From positions 2,051,501 through 2,115,500 of the forward strand of contig NZ_JAPHOT010000001.1 in the NCBI RefSeq assembly GCF_026191115.1: a DNA stretch of 64,000 bases, written 5' to 3'. Both the position numbers and the translations under genes were made by a program. This DNA comes from Legionella sp. PATHC035. GTDB lineage: Bacteria > Pseudomonadota > Gammaproteobacteria > Legionellales > Legionellaceae. Below are positions 47,002 to 55,580 of the stretch, in pieces (position 1 is the stretch's first letter; each line of letters starts with the position of its first letter). The notes beneath the pieces were generated by a model. It worked only from the letters and a program-made list of their open reading frames with translations, ran no database searches and was not told the DNA's origin.

Positions 47002-47196
47002 ATGGAGACTTTATACCAAATCCTAGGTCTTATTGGTGCCGGATTGATTATTTTTATTCTGTACCGCGCGATAAAAGGAAGCCCTGAACAATTTAGCAAA
47101 GAAAATTTAAATAAAAGTTTTTTTACTATGGGGGTTTTGGCGCTTGGATTGATTGGTTTTATTGCGCTGTTAGTTTTAATTTTAAGAAATACATAA
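47002..47196 (+). CDS. Small two-TM inner-membrane protein
   Basis: 64 aa. Two hydrophobic helices (QILGLIGAGLIIFILYRAI and FTMGVLALGLIGFIALLVLIL) joined by a polar KGSPEQFSKENLNKS loop. A GGAAG site precedes the ATG 11 bp after fre, so it may be in the ubiD-fre transcript. Function unknown. Confidence 0.7.
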   Translation: METLYQILGLIGAGLIIFILYRAIKGSPEQFSKENLNKSFFTMGVLALGLIGFIALLVLILRNT

Positions 47197-47201
47197 AAAG
47201 T

Positions 47202-47282
47202 AGCCTGGGGCAGGCGCAAGCCCTCCCCGGGGAATTGAGCCAGATCTTCCCGATTACGCTACGCTAATCAGGGCTGCAAAGA
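47202..47282. repeat. Family B repeat, partly degraded
   Basis: GTAGCCTGGGGCAGGCG at the left and GATTACGCTACGCTAATCAGGGCTGC at the right; matches the ends and middle of the complete element at 41837-41953. Confidence 0.6.
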
Positions 47283-47286
47283 GCAT

Positions 47287-47598
47287 CTAATGTGGGGGAT
47301 GTGCATTACTGTAATGTCCTCCATTTTCTTTTAAATAAAATCCAATATGCGGATTGTTAATAGGCACTCGGCTGGTATCTGCGATCAACATGCATTCCTC
47401 CACATAAGTGATTTGGCTGCTGTCATCAACCAACAAGCGATACCACGGATTGCGCGTAGCAAATTCGCGTTTATGTGCTTGTGGATTATAACGACCCGAA
47501 GCCTGAAATAAGGGGTCCACATCGACAACAATCGCTCTGTAGCGGCTGTGTTTATGAATGACTAAATCTCCAATATTGAATTGTGCAATTTTGTCCAT
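47287..47598 (-). CDS. hspQ: Heat shock protein HspQ (YccV family)
   Basis: 103 aa. Hemimethylated-DNA-binding YccV-like beta domain: FNIGDLVIHKHSRYRAIVVDVDP, NPWYRLLVDDSSQITYVEECML. HspQ stabilises mutant DnaA and acts as a Lon activator in enterobacteria. The C-terminus (HYSNAHPPH) is slightly longer than in E. coli. Monocistronic. Confidence 0.9.
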   Translation of the reverse strand: MDKIAQFNIGDLVIHKHSRYRAIVVDVDPLFQASGRYNPQAHKREFATRNPWYRLLVDDSSQITYVEECMLIADTSRVPINNPHIGFYLKENGGHYSNAHPPH

Positions 47599-47804
47599 CT
47601 AAGCCTCTTTGTTGTGCATTTTGAATAATATATCGGACGAAATGAAATAAGCTTGAAGGGTAAAGAAAAGGCAAAGAAAAAATAAAGACTCAAAATTGAT
47701 GGCTGATGAATCAAAAAGCAAATTGTTGGGTTTCTGGTTTTTTGTCGGCAAATTGTTTGTTTGGGTCTTAATTTGTTCTTATTTGCTTCATTTTCTAATC
47801 GTTA

Positions 47805-48761
47805 TCACTCTGGATTCGAGCGAAAATGAGGCAATTCAATAGTCAGGATGCCTTGTTCTGCATACGCGTGCTGAACCGCTGTCCACACTTCATCATATGA
47901 GTTGATGCCTGGAATAATCAGATAGTGAACGCAGGGATCGAGGATGCATACTTTTTCTCCAGCCGCTGCCAAGCCTTCAGCAGCTTGTTGTACACAAATA
48001 TTTCCGCATATGCCGGTAAGCATGAGCTCGCTGTATGCTTGATTGTGAAAAAACTGCAGAAATGACAAAGCGCACTCATCATAAATCGGGTTCCCCGTAT
48101 TCAAAAATTGAGGATCACTTAATTCAACTTCTTCCTTAAGTTTCATGCCCGCAACAGGTGCAGAAAAATTGATTTTAGCGAAGCGATAAATCGGGATATT
48201 TTCTTTCAGATTTTCTAGTCGTTCTTCTATGGGCTGAGAAATCGCTGCACCGATGGTGCCATTAAGGCAATGGAGTCCATATTGCCCTTTATGCGGATTA
48301 AATGGCAGCAATTCATTGTGTTCGATGCTTAGTGTTTTTTGCGTATGCACTATCCCATAACTTTGCAACATGATTTGTGCATCGATGTTGTCGAGAGTCC
48401 GTTGGAACACATGTGCATCTTGAGTGGTAATAATCTCAAGATGATGGCCCAGTTTGGGATAACCGATAATGAGTTCACTAACTGCATCAAGTAATGCCAT
48501 ATTACGAAACAAAGTATGTTCGCCACCGGGGGCATATAAGGCAAAATCGTGTAGCACGAAGTCATTTTGAATGTCGACTAATATGAGGGCTAATTTTTTA
48601 GTTTCACTGAGCTTTTTAAGGACTATATTTTTTAATTCTTCTTTTAATCCAGGATCCACTTCATCGTATTGTTGATTTATTTTTTGAAAACGAGAGGCGG
48701 CATTTTGTCGTAATAATGCTTGTGTGTGTAGGTGTTGTGTCAATCTCGATTCATTAGGCAT
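47805..48761 (-). CDS. Isochorismatase/nicotinamidase-family cysteine hydrolase with N-terminal extension
   Basis: 318 aa, much longer than the usual ~200-215. Extra ~55 N-terminal residues are helical and charged. Catalytic triad as in PncA: D63 (LILVDIQNDF), K196 (RFAKINFSAP) and C256 (GICGNICV); D115 and H117 in TTQDAHVFQ fit metal ligands. An insert at ~120-190 separates the core. It could be a nicotinamidase in NAD salvage or another amidohydrolase. Monocistronic with a hairpin between it and the next gene. Confidence 0.78.
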   Translation of the reverse strand: MPNESRLTQHLHTQALLRQNAASRFQKINQQYDEVDPGLKEELKNIVLKKLSETKKLALILVDIQNDFVLHDFALYAPGGEHTLFRNMALLDAVSELIIGYPKLGHHLEIITTQDAHVFQRTLDNIDAQIMLQSYGIVHTQKTLSIEHNELLPFNPHKGQYGLHCLNGTIGAAISQPIEERLENLKENIPIYRFAKINFSAPVAGMKLKEEVELSDPQFLNTGNPIYDECALSFLQFFHNQAYSELMLTGICGNICVQQAAEGLAAAGEKVCILDPCVHYLIIPGINSYDEVWTAVQHAYAEQGILTIELPHFRSNPE

Positions 48762-48919
48762 ATTTATTTTATCGTAATGAAAACATTAGGCTGCATAATA
48801 CAAATTTAAAATGCTTATTTCTATTATAGTCGTTGTGGGTTTCAGGGAATCGATGACGGTGTACTCTAACTTGGGTTTCATTGCGAGGAGGGGGTTCTCC
48901 ATTTCCGAAAGGGCTTTGT

Positions 48920-48955
48920 GTTGCTTAAAAATAGATCCCCGCTTTGCGCGGGGAT
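48920..48955 (-). terminator. Rho-independent terminator for the coiled-coil gene
   Basis: Arms ATCCCCGC (48935-48942) and GCGGGGAT (48948-48955), followed on the minus strand by CTATTTTTAAG. Lies 34 bp past the stop of the minus-strand gene. Confidence 0.8.
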
Positions 48956-48988
48956 GATATTTAAGCTGGCAGATTACTCTAATTATAA

Positions 48989-50689
48989 TTAAATCTCAAA
49001 TAGCGTTCGGATATCTTCCAAGGCTTCATCAACCGGAGCTTCAATTTCTTTTTGAGCTGCCGTTTTGTCAAAGAAGAGCGTTGCTCTTCCAGTCAGAACT
49101 TTTGAACAAACCAATTTGGCTAATGTAGCCAGGCTGAATAACAAATTGCCGGCAATGAAATACCATGGTCTGTGTCCACTCATCACATCATCTTGGCTGT
49201 GTAACCGTGCTTTAACCTTCATTTCAAATTGTTGGTAGGCCACTTTATTAGGGAGCCCCGCTTTATTTTGATAAACAAATTGATCCACATCTTGAGTAAG
49301 ATCAGCAGCAAGTCGTGCTATTATTCCGTTTTGAGGCTCGGGCAAGGTTCTTGCATAACGCTCTATATCTGTAATTTTTCCATATAAATCTAGCATTTTT
49401 AGGGCATATTGTTCCTCTTTACCTTTTTTCCTTTTCAAAGCGGAAAGCGCTTGGCGTACTTGGGTAGAACGGTTGTCTACTGCTTCAGGTTTCGCATCTG
49501 CATCCATGAGCTTCACTGCAATTCGACTCAGCGTCGCTTGCAATTTGACTCCAGGAAACTCATCAATTTGAGTCATAATTTTCTTCAGCAACGCGTCACT
49601 GTTTCCGGTGTCCACGTAGGTTTTGAATAACCCAGTATTTTCGTTAACTAACTCGTCTATGAATTGTTCGCGAAACTCCTTATCAGTTGCGTCAAAATAA
49701 TCTTTAGCACGATAATACTTATTCTGGTTACGCTCCTGTTTATAGTTTTCAAGCATTCTTTTAAATTCAGTGGCAAGAATCACACGTGGTTGTTTTAACT
49801 CTTCTTGGCGGACTAACTCTTCTTGCTGCAGTCGTTGTTGTCGTTCTAGTTCCTGTTGTTGCTCTCGGGCTCGTTGTCTGTCCTGCTCTTCATTTTGTTC
49901 TATTTCTTTAATTTTCTGATCAAGTACTGTTGCTTGCTCTTCGAGTTCCCTGATGGTAACGGTGTCTATTTTAGTGATTTGCAAAGACAGCTCAGAGACT
50001 TCAGCGGCTAATTTATCGCGCTCCTCGAAGTTGGAAGTTAATTTACTTTTGAGCTGTTCCAATGTTTTTGAGGTATTTGAGAGTGATTCTAGATAACGAT
50101 TATCTTCGTTGTGAGCAAATTCTTGTGCTTCAATTTTTTGGGGAACAATAGTGGATAATTTTTTATAATCGGTACTTTTCCAAGTTAAAAAATAATGCGA
50201 TGGATCCTCTCCTAAAATTTCCAGCATTAGGTTAAAACCGGTATTTGCAGGGTTTTTACGGCTAGGAAGACCTGATCCATTGGCAAGTCTTGCAAGTTCG
50301 CTAGAATCATAAGCGTTAAAACCTAAATTAAGGTGATTTTGCACGGCTTGCAAAAAATTTAATAATTTCTGTGTCTTATCCGGATGTGCTATTTCTTGAT
50401 ATTTCGTTACGGCCTCCTCGATAATATGAAATTGTCCCTGAAGATGTTTTAAAACATCTTCCTTATTTAGGGTATCGAGATGCTCTGAAGCGCTTGCCTG
50501 TATCTGTACGACTTCTAAAGTGTCAGGGATCGTTTTTGTTATGATAGTTTGATTATCTTTATTATATTTTTCAATCCGTATTTCAATCTCTGACTTTCTC
50601 TGTTGCAACCGGGCAATTTCTTCTTTTTGTGCAACGATTAGCTTTTGTTTCTCTTGATACTGGTGGACTAATTGGAGTTTCTCTATCAT
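48989..50689 (-). CDS. Coiled-coil protein with Legionella effector-type C-terminal domain, candidate Dot/Icm effector
   Basis: 566 aa, not named. Coiled coils at ~10-40 and ~205-305, the latter ending in a Gln/Glu/Arg-rich run (EQDRQRAREQQQELERQQRL). A helical body covers 320-490. The C-terminal region has DVMSGHRPWYFIAGNLLFSLATLAKLV, a hydrophobic hairpin, then FFDKTAAQKEIEAPV and an acidic tail DEALEDIRTLFEI. Such a C-terminal block recurs in Legionella effectors, by my recollection of the family. It has its own terminator and a degenerate PmrA-box-like promoter. Effector status is inferred. Confidence 0.6.
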   Translation of the reverse strand: MIEKLQLVHQYQEKQKLIVAQKEEIARLQQRKSEIEIRIEKYNKDNQTIITKTIPDTLEVVQIQASASEHLDTLNKEDVLKHLQGQFHIIEEAVTKYQEIAHPDKTQKLLNFLQAVQNHLNLGFNAYDSSELARLANGSGLPSRKNPANTGFNLMLEILGEDPSHYFLTWKSTDYKKLSTIVPQKIEAQEFAHNEDNRYLESLSNTSKTLEQLKSKLTSNFEERDKLAAEVSELSLQITKIDTVTIRELEEQATVLDQKIKEIEQNEEQDRQRAREQQQELERQQRLQQEELVRQEELKQPRVILATEFKRMLENYKQERNQNKYYRAKDYFDATDKEFREQFIDELVNENTGLFKTYVDTGNSDALLKKIMTQIDEFPGVKLQATLSRIAVKLMDADAKPEAVDNRSTQVRQALSALKRKKGKEEQYALKMLDLYGKITDIERYARTLPEPQNGIIARLAADLTQDVDQFVYQNKAGLPNKVAYQQFEMKVKARLHSQDDVMSGHRPWYFIAGNLLFSLATLAKLVCSKVLTGRATLFFDKTAAQKEIEAPVDEALEDIRTLFEI

Positions 50690-50727
50690 TTTGCGCTCAC
50701 ATCTAAATGATTAAAATATGGGCACGA

Positions 50728-50760
50728 ATTATAAAACAAAATCATTGCATGGTCATTAAG
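50728..50760 (-). promoter_or_regulatory. Degenerate PmrA-box-like site and -10 for the coiled-coil gene
   Basis: Minus strand: CTTAAT (50760-50755), 5 nt, TGCAAT (50749-50744), 10 nt, then a perfect TATAAT (50733-50728). The first half-site is perfect and the second matches at only three or four positions. Same spacing to the -10 as at 35870-35902. Confidence 0.35.
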
Positions 50761-50798
50761 TGAGCACTATATTTGTTTAAAATAAATGCAAAACAGCT

Positions 50799-51488
50799 TT
50801 AAATGAAATAAATGGCCAGTATAATCCCGGTTTCGTAGAGCAGACAAAGTGGAACCGCGAGCATGATTTGAGAGAAAACATCGGGGGGAGTCAGTAACAT
50901 CCCTACAATAAAAGCGCCAACAATGACGTAAGGTCTGATTTTTTTTAGCGTCACTACCTCAATGAGGTTTAAACGCACTAAAACGAAACAAATTAACGGC
51001 ACTTGAAAGCAAAATCCAAAGGTCATGAGCATTCGAGTTATAAAATCCAATGCGTAACTCATATCGGGCATGTAACGCACCCCTTTCGGCAGTGCATGGG
51101 CAAAAAAATGGAACATAAATGGCAGCACCAGATAAAAACAGAATAAAACTCCAGCAAGAAACAGCAAGAGGCTGAAGCTTAAGGCGATGCGCAGTGTAGT
51201 TTGTTCTCTTGGATACAGGCCGGGACTGATAAACCGCCAAAATTGAAATAAGGCAATGGGAGCACTCAGTAATAGTGCCGCATCCGCAGCCAGTTTCAAC
51301 GGAGTAAATACTGGAGAGGTTACTTGGGTGGCAATTAAGCCTTCTTGTGCAGAAAGCGAGTGCAGTAGTGGGCTAACCAGCGCCTGGAACAAATCATTCG
51401 CCCAAAAAAAGAATATAAAAAATAATCCGCCAAAACAAATCAGGGTCTGTAATCCACGACGGCGCAGTTCTAAAAGATGATTGAGCAT
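50799..51488 (-). CDS. tatC: Sec-independent protein translocase TatC
   Basis: 229 aa, six transmembrane helices. MLNHLLELRRRGLQTLICFGG (TatC begins with an HLxELRxR segment), then ISPGLYPREQTTLRIALSFS and FGFCFQVPLICFVLV with the conserved FxFQ/E region. It exports folded proteins. No tatA or tatB is adjacent, and Legionella are known to have tatC unlinked from them. Single-gene unit. Confidence 0.92.
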   Translation of the reverse strand: MLNHLLELRRRGLQTLICFGGLFFIFFFWANDLFQALVSPLLHSLSAQEGLIATQVTSPVFTPLKLAADAALLLSAPIALFQFWRFISPGLYPREQTTLRIALSFSLLLFLAGVLFCFYLVLPFMFHFFAHALPKGVRYMPDMSYALDFITRMLMTFGFCFQVPLICFVLVRLNLIEVVTLKKIRPYVIVGAFIVGMLLTPPDVFSQIMLAVPLCLLYETGIILAIYFI

Positions 51489-51534
51489 GAGTATTGTTTA
51501 CGCCTAAGTTAGAATCATTACCTTATCACTCTCA

Positions 51535-51760
51535 TCAAGGTGAAAGGAATCCCCTCATCCTGGTGTGGAATAGGGCCAAAGTGAGGGTTCATCGATCCCA
51601 ATCAATGCCCTCAGCCATCCTTCGGAGACTTCCTTCCTGTATTCCGTCATCTTGAGTGCAACAAGGGATTTCAATGCTGTAGCTGCTTATCTCCATGAGG
51701 AGATCCCTGGCTCTGCCCGAGATGACGGGAAGAAGGCAATATTCCCTACCATGAGAAAGA
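51535..51760. repeat. Composite repeat region between panD and tatC (family C plus a CCGTCATCT...AGATGACGG palindrome)
   Basis: CCCCTCATCCTGGTGTGG...AAGTGAGGG (51549-51586) is family C. TTCCGTCATCTTGAGTGC and GCCCGAGATGACGGGAA (about 51645-51733) form a long imperfect inverted repeat with GGGATT/GATCCC inside. The gap holds no gene. Confidence 0.55.
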
Positions 51761-51767
51761 GGTCGTT

Positions 51768-52169
51768 TTAAACTTCCGCAAGCTCTTTGCTTTTCACGCC
51801 AATTTTTTCAGGTCTTATTTCTCTTAAACGATTAAATTGATCAACAAAAACTACAGTTGGAACCAGGTTGGCACAGTCCTCTTCCAATACTTGGGTAAAC
51901 GAGGCAATAATGATTAAATCCCCCGGAGTGACTAAATGTGCTGCTGCTCCATTAACGCAAATTTCAGTCGAGCCAGGTTTACCGGTAATCGCATAAGTCT
52001 CAAATCGAGTACCTGCAGTGATATTCCATACATTAACTGCCTCATAAGGCAATATGTTTGCCGCTTTAAGAAGCTCTGGTGAAATAGTAATGCTTCCCTC
52101 ATAGTCCAAATCGGCTTCGGTGACACAAGCACGATGAATTTTGGATTTTAACATTTTTCTATAAGCCAT
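51768..52169 (-). CDS. panD: Aspartate 1-decarboxylase (pyruvoyl-dependent)
   Basis: 133 aa from MAYRKMLKSKIHRACVTEADL at 52169; an ATG seven codons upstream is not supported by family length. Self-processing site DYEGSI with Gly-Ser cleavage to form the pyruvoyl group, and the conserved NVWNITAGTRFETYAI core. It makes beta-alanine for pantothenate/CoA. No panB or panC is adjacent. Confidence 0.93.
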   Translation of the reverse strand: MAYRKMLKSKIHRACVTEADLDYEGSITISPELLKAANILPYEAVNVWNITAGTRFETYAITGKPGSTEICVNGAAAHLVTPGDLIIIASFTQVLEEDCANLVPTVVFVDQFNRLREIRPEKIGVKSKELAEV

Positions 52170-52423
52170 AAAGATCCCAGCCTTGTTCATAGTGGGCGAA
52201 TTTTACACCAAATTGTGAAGTTTAGGCTATACCCAAGTAACCCCAAAAGGCTCATTTTGGACGGCTTTATTGAGTTAATTTGGTCATCTAAGTTTCAGGC
52301 TTGGATTTTAAAGTCGATTGCGCGCTGGTCATGGAAAACCAGCATTCTACTTCGTTTGTTTTAGGCTACTTTTTATTGAGGATGCACGTTATAATTGGTT
52401 TTTTATTTATAGGATGAACTAAG

Positions 52424-53194
52424 GTGAGGCATAGCCCACGTAAGCGGTTTGGCCAGAATTTTCTACAAAACCGACACATTATTGATGATATTGTACGCGC
52501 AATCAATCCGCAAGAGGAAGATAATATACTGGAAATTGGTCCAGGCTTGGGTGCGTTGACTGAGCCATTGTTGCGTCGTTTAAATCATTTAACCGCTGTC
52601 GAAATTGATACGGATTTACAAAAATATCTGGCAGAGCTTCCTATTGCGCAGGGGAAATTACATTTGGTTGCTGCAGATGCGTTAACCCTAGACTACAGCC
52701 AATTTGGCGCTCAATTACGTGTGGTGGGTAATTTACCCTATAATATTTCAACTCCACTACTAATTCATTTGTTAGGTTTTGCTTCATACATAGAAGATAT
52801 GCATTTTATGTTGCAAAAGGAAGTTGTAGACCGTATGGCAGCACAACCGGGCAGTAAGGCCTATGGCCGATTAACGGTGATGTTGCAGTATCATTGTGCG
52901 GTGGAACATTTGTTTGATGTACCCCCAGAAGCATTTGATCCACAACCCAAAGTCGATTCAGCGGTGGTCCGCCTTATACCCCATCGTGTTTCTCCTTTTG
53001 AACAAGTTGCTGTGGCGCAGCTGGAGCGATTGGTGGCGAGCGCTTTTGCCATGCGCCGAAAAACACTAAATAACAATTTAAAGGGAATTATAACGGTTGA
53101 GCAATTGAGTACTTTGGGCATTGATGGAAATAAAAGACCAGAACAGATTTCTATTCAGGAATATGTTCAACTAGCGAAATTTATTTCCAATTAG
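52424..53194 (+). CDS. rsmA: 16S rRNA dimethyladenosine transferase
   Basis: 256 aa, starting at GTG 52424 ([16 protein letters not shown] is the family N-terminus). Motif [15 protein letters not shown], motif [11 protein letters not shown]-terminal helical domain. It dimethylates A1518 and A1519 of 16S rRNA (KsgA). It is followed by the TraI_2-like gene and apaH, like ksgA-apaG-apaH in E. coli but with a different gene in the middle. Confidence 0.96.
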   Translation: MRHSPRKRFGQNFLQNRHIIDDIVRAINPQEEDNILEIGPGLGALTEPLLRRLNHLTAVEIDTDLQKYLAELPIAQGKLHLVAADALTLDYSQFGAQLRVVGNLPYNISTPLLIHLLGFASYIEDMHFMLQKEVVDRMAAQPGSKAYGRLTVMLQYHCAVEHLFDVPPEAFDPQPKVDSAVVRLIPHRVSPFEQVAVAQLERLVASAFAMRRKTLNNNLKGIITVEQLSTLGIDGNKRPEQISIQEYVQLAKFISN

Positions 53195-53249
53195 TGTAAA
53201 ATTAATCATCATGGACCTAATTTTTCAATCTTGGAGTTATTAAATTATT

Positions 53250-54596
53250 ATGGAGATGGCCTTGTTTCATCGTCAACGTCAGCGTAAAGGTTCCTTGTCC
53301 TCACAAGGTAAATCTTTAAAAGATTTAACACGCATTGTTAATGCAAACCTTATTTTGTCAGAAGATAAGAGGCAGACACTACTTAAGCGAATGAGAATGT
53401 TATCGGGTCTCGAAACGGCGCGATATGACAGTTTATGCGGCATCTTGATTACTAACCTCGTTCACTATTGTCAAAATTTACCTGAAACGACAAATAGTTA
53501 TTATTCACAACAAGGTGGGCTTGTGGATCATGCGCTGAATCGCACGGAAGCGGCATTGAGCCTCTTTCAGGAGTTCATGGTACAGGAGCAGCCTGATCAA
53601 CTCTCCGAAGAGCAAAAACTTTGGCAATATGCACTGTTTTCAGCAGCAATTCTGCAAGGGATAGGCAAGTTATTTGTTGATTATCGTGTGAGTTTTTATG
53701 ATGCCAATGGACAATTTTTAAAAGAATGGAACCCTCTGCTTGAAAATATGACCAGTACAGGGGTTTATTACTTTTACGAATTTGAAAAAGAGCCCGAAAT
53801 TGAATTTCGACGTCGCCTCAATTTATTGTTGGCAAGAACATTAATGCCTGCGAGTGGATTTGCCTGGTTAGCGTCTAATCCCGAAGTTCTTGCAGTGTGG
53901 CTTGCCTTATTAAATGAAGATGAACGTTCTGCCGGTACTTTAGGTGCCATCTTAATTCGAGCAGAAGCGATTGCTATCCAGCGTTATTTACTTGAATTTA
54001 TGGTGAGAGGTACTGCTCATACTGGTGGTCGATACCGTGCAGGTACTTTCTCTGGTGGACAACCCGAAACCTTATTAGAAAAAGAACAGACCGTGGGTAT
54101 GGAGTTTATCCAATGGATGATAAAAGCCTTAGATAGTGGCCGAATTATGGTTAACAAAGCCCCATTATTTATGGTTCCCGGCGGGATGTTGATGTGTGCA
54201 GAAATGTTTCAACTATTCGTTCGCGAACACCCTGAATATAAAAACTGGCAAGCGGTTCAAAATGGATTTTTATCTTTAGGCTTACATCATCGTGCTGCTG
54301 ATGGTGGGGTTCTTAGCCGCTTTGAAACAAAAAATCAAATGGAAACGGGGGTTGTATTTTCTAAGTATGCTCTCGCTTTACCGCAATCCGTCAAGGTTGT
54401 GCAAATGAGTACAGGCAAAGTAGAGTCTATGTCTGCAACAGAATTGATTCATAAAGCACAATTCGGTAGTCAGTTTACTCAGCAACAAAGCACTGGTTTG
54501 ACCCAATCATTGCAAAAATTAGACGCGGCAGGAAAATGGCAAGCCGTTGAAAATGAAGGACTTGGCCTTAAGCCGGGAGCCAAAAACGGTGTCTGA
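53250..54596 (+). CDS. TraI_2 / MobH-type HD-like domain protein
   Basis: 448 aa. Residues ~15-260 resemble the N-terminal domain of MobH/TraI_2 relaxases: [23 protein letters not shown], then [18 protein letters not shown] and [14 protein letters not shown], an HD-hydrolase-like arrangement with the second His-Asp pair weakened to QGIGK. The C-terminal half (~270-400, with [14 protein letters not shown]) resembles the TraI_2 C-terminal domain. It sits in a chromosomal rsmA-apaH context, not with conjugation genes. Function unknown; perhaps a domesticated relaxase or nucleotide hydrolase. Confidence 0.65.
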   Translation: MEMALFHRQRQRKGSLSSQGKSLKDLTRIVNANLILSEDKRQTLLKRMRMLSGLETARYDSLCGILITNLVHYCQNLPETTNSYYSQQGGLVDHALNRTEAALSLFQEFMVQEQPDQLSEEQKLWQYALFSAAILQGIGKLFVDYRVSFYDANGQFLKEWNPLLENMTSTGVYYFYEFEKEPEIEFRRRLNLLLARTLMPASGFAWLASNPEVLAVWLALLNEDERSAGTLGAILIRAEAIAIQRYLLEFMVRGTAHTGGRYRAGTFSGGQPETLLEKEQTVGMEFIQWMIKALDSGRIMVNKAPLFMVPGGMLMCAEMFQLFVREHPEYKNWQAVQNGFLSLGLHHRAADGGVLSRFETKNQMETGVVFSKYALALPQSVKVVQMSTGKVESMSATELIHKAQFGSQFTQQQSTGLTQSLQKLDAAGKWQAVENEGLGLKPGAKNGV

Positions 54597-55404
54597 TTAT
54601 GCAATTGGGGATGTGCAGGGTTGTTATGAACCATTGCAACGGTTATTGGAGCACATTGATTTTGATGACAAAAGGGATCGGCTGTGGTTTGTTGGTGATT
54701 TAGTAAATCGTGGTCCTGAATCTTTGGCGGTGTTACGTTTCGTCAGCTCCCTACCGGTTACGCCCCGCGTGACTCTCGGCAATCATGATTTACACTTGTT
54801 AGCCTCCCTCTTTGGGGGTAGGCCATGGAAAGGGCACGATGATACCTTGCAGGAGGTAATGCATGCTGCTGATGGTGAAAGCCTAGGGCATTGGTTAAGA
54901 AAACAATCCATTTTATATTATTCGCCAGAGCTTGGGGTGATGATGTGTCATGCGGGTATTTGTCCTTTGTGGGACTTGCCGCAGGCCATGCAGCTTGCCA
55001 AGGAGCTCGAAGAACGCCTGGCCGGTGAATCTTATCGTGATTTTTTATCGAATATGTACGGAAACCAACCCGATATATGGTCAGATGAGCTCAAGGGGAG
55101 CGATAGACTGCGGGTGATTACTAATTATTTTACGCGTATGCGCTTTTGCGATGCACAAGGACGGCTCGAGCTGGGTTATAAAGGAACTATTGCTCAAGCA
55201 CCCGCAAATCTTTATCCTTGGTATGAGGTACCGCATCGAAAAGAAATTGATGTAGATATCGTTTTTGGACATTGGGCTGCTTTAATGGGGAAATGTCCCA
55301 ATCCCAAAATTCATGCAATAGATACAGGATGTCTTTGGGGTGGCCAATTAACTGCATTACGTTTGCAGGATATGCAACGATTCGCAGTCTGGAATAATAA
55401 ATGA
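54589..55404 (+). CDS. apaH: Symmetrical bis(5'-nucleosyl)-tetraphosphatase
   Basis: 271 aa from the GTG at 54589 ([16 protein letters not shown]), which follows GGGAG; the frame extends back only into the previous gene. Metallophosphatase motifs [28 protein letters not shown] and the late GHWAAL. It splits Ap4A into two ADP. Its start overlaps the TraI_2 protein's stop by 8 bp, so it is coupled. Confidence 0.94.
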   Translation: MSDYAIGDVQGCYEPLQRLLEHIDFDDKRDRLWFVGDLVNRGPESLAVLRFVSSLPVTPRVTLGNHDLHLLASLFGGRPWKGHDDTLQEVMHAADGESLGHWLRKQSILYYSPELGVMMCHAGICPLWDLPQAMQLAKELEERLAGESYRDFLSNMYGNQPDIWSDELKGSDRLRVITNYFTRMRFCDAQGRLELGYKGTIAQAPANLYPWYEVPHRKEIDVDIVFGHWAALMGKCPNPKIHAIDTGCLWGGQLTALRLQDMQRFAVWNNK

Positions 55405-55462
55405 TGTTACGAAACTCGTTGAGCTTCTTCTCTTCAGCCTTCTTTGCCATTATGTTAAGAGT

Positions 55463-55566
55463 GTTCTCTCTCGCTCGTGTGAGGGGGGTAGGCGAGAGGG
55501 TTGGCTGGCTAAAATCAATACCCTCACCTGCCTTAATGGGTACCTTCTCCCCATGGGGCGAAGGAA
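55463..55566. repeat. Family C repeat inside the upstream extension of the TolC-like frame
   Basis: CTCTCGCTCGTGTGAGGGGGG, then CCCTCACCTGCC...GGGTACCTTCTCCCCATGGGGCGAAGG, the same family as at 44689-44791. It reads through in frame with the downstream gene, so an apparent longer protein is probably an artefact. Confidence 0.65.
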
Positions 55567-55580
55567 AATTCTTAAACTTA

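Noticed and set aside
55401..55580. Longer TolC-like protein starting at 55401
   Set aside because: The added residues are translated repeat DNA and precede a normal signal peptide start at 55581.
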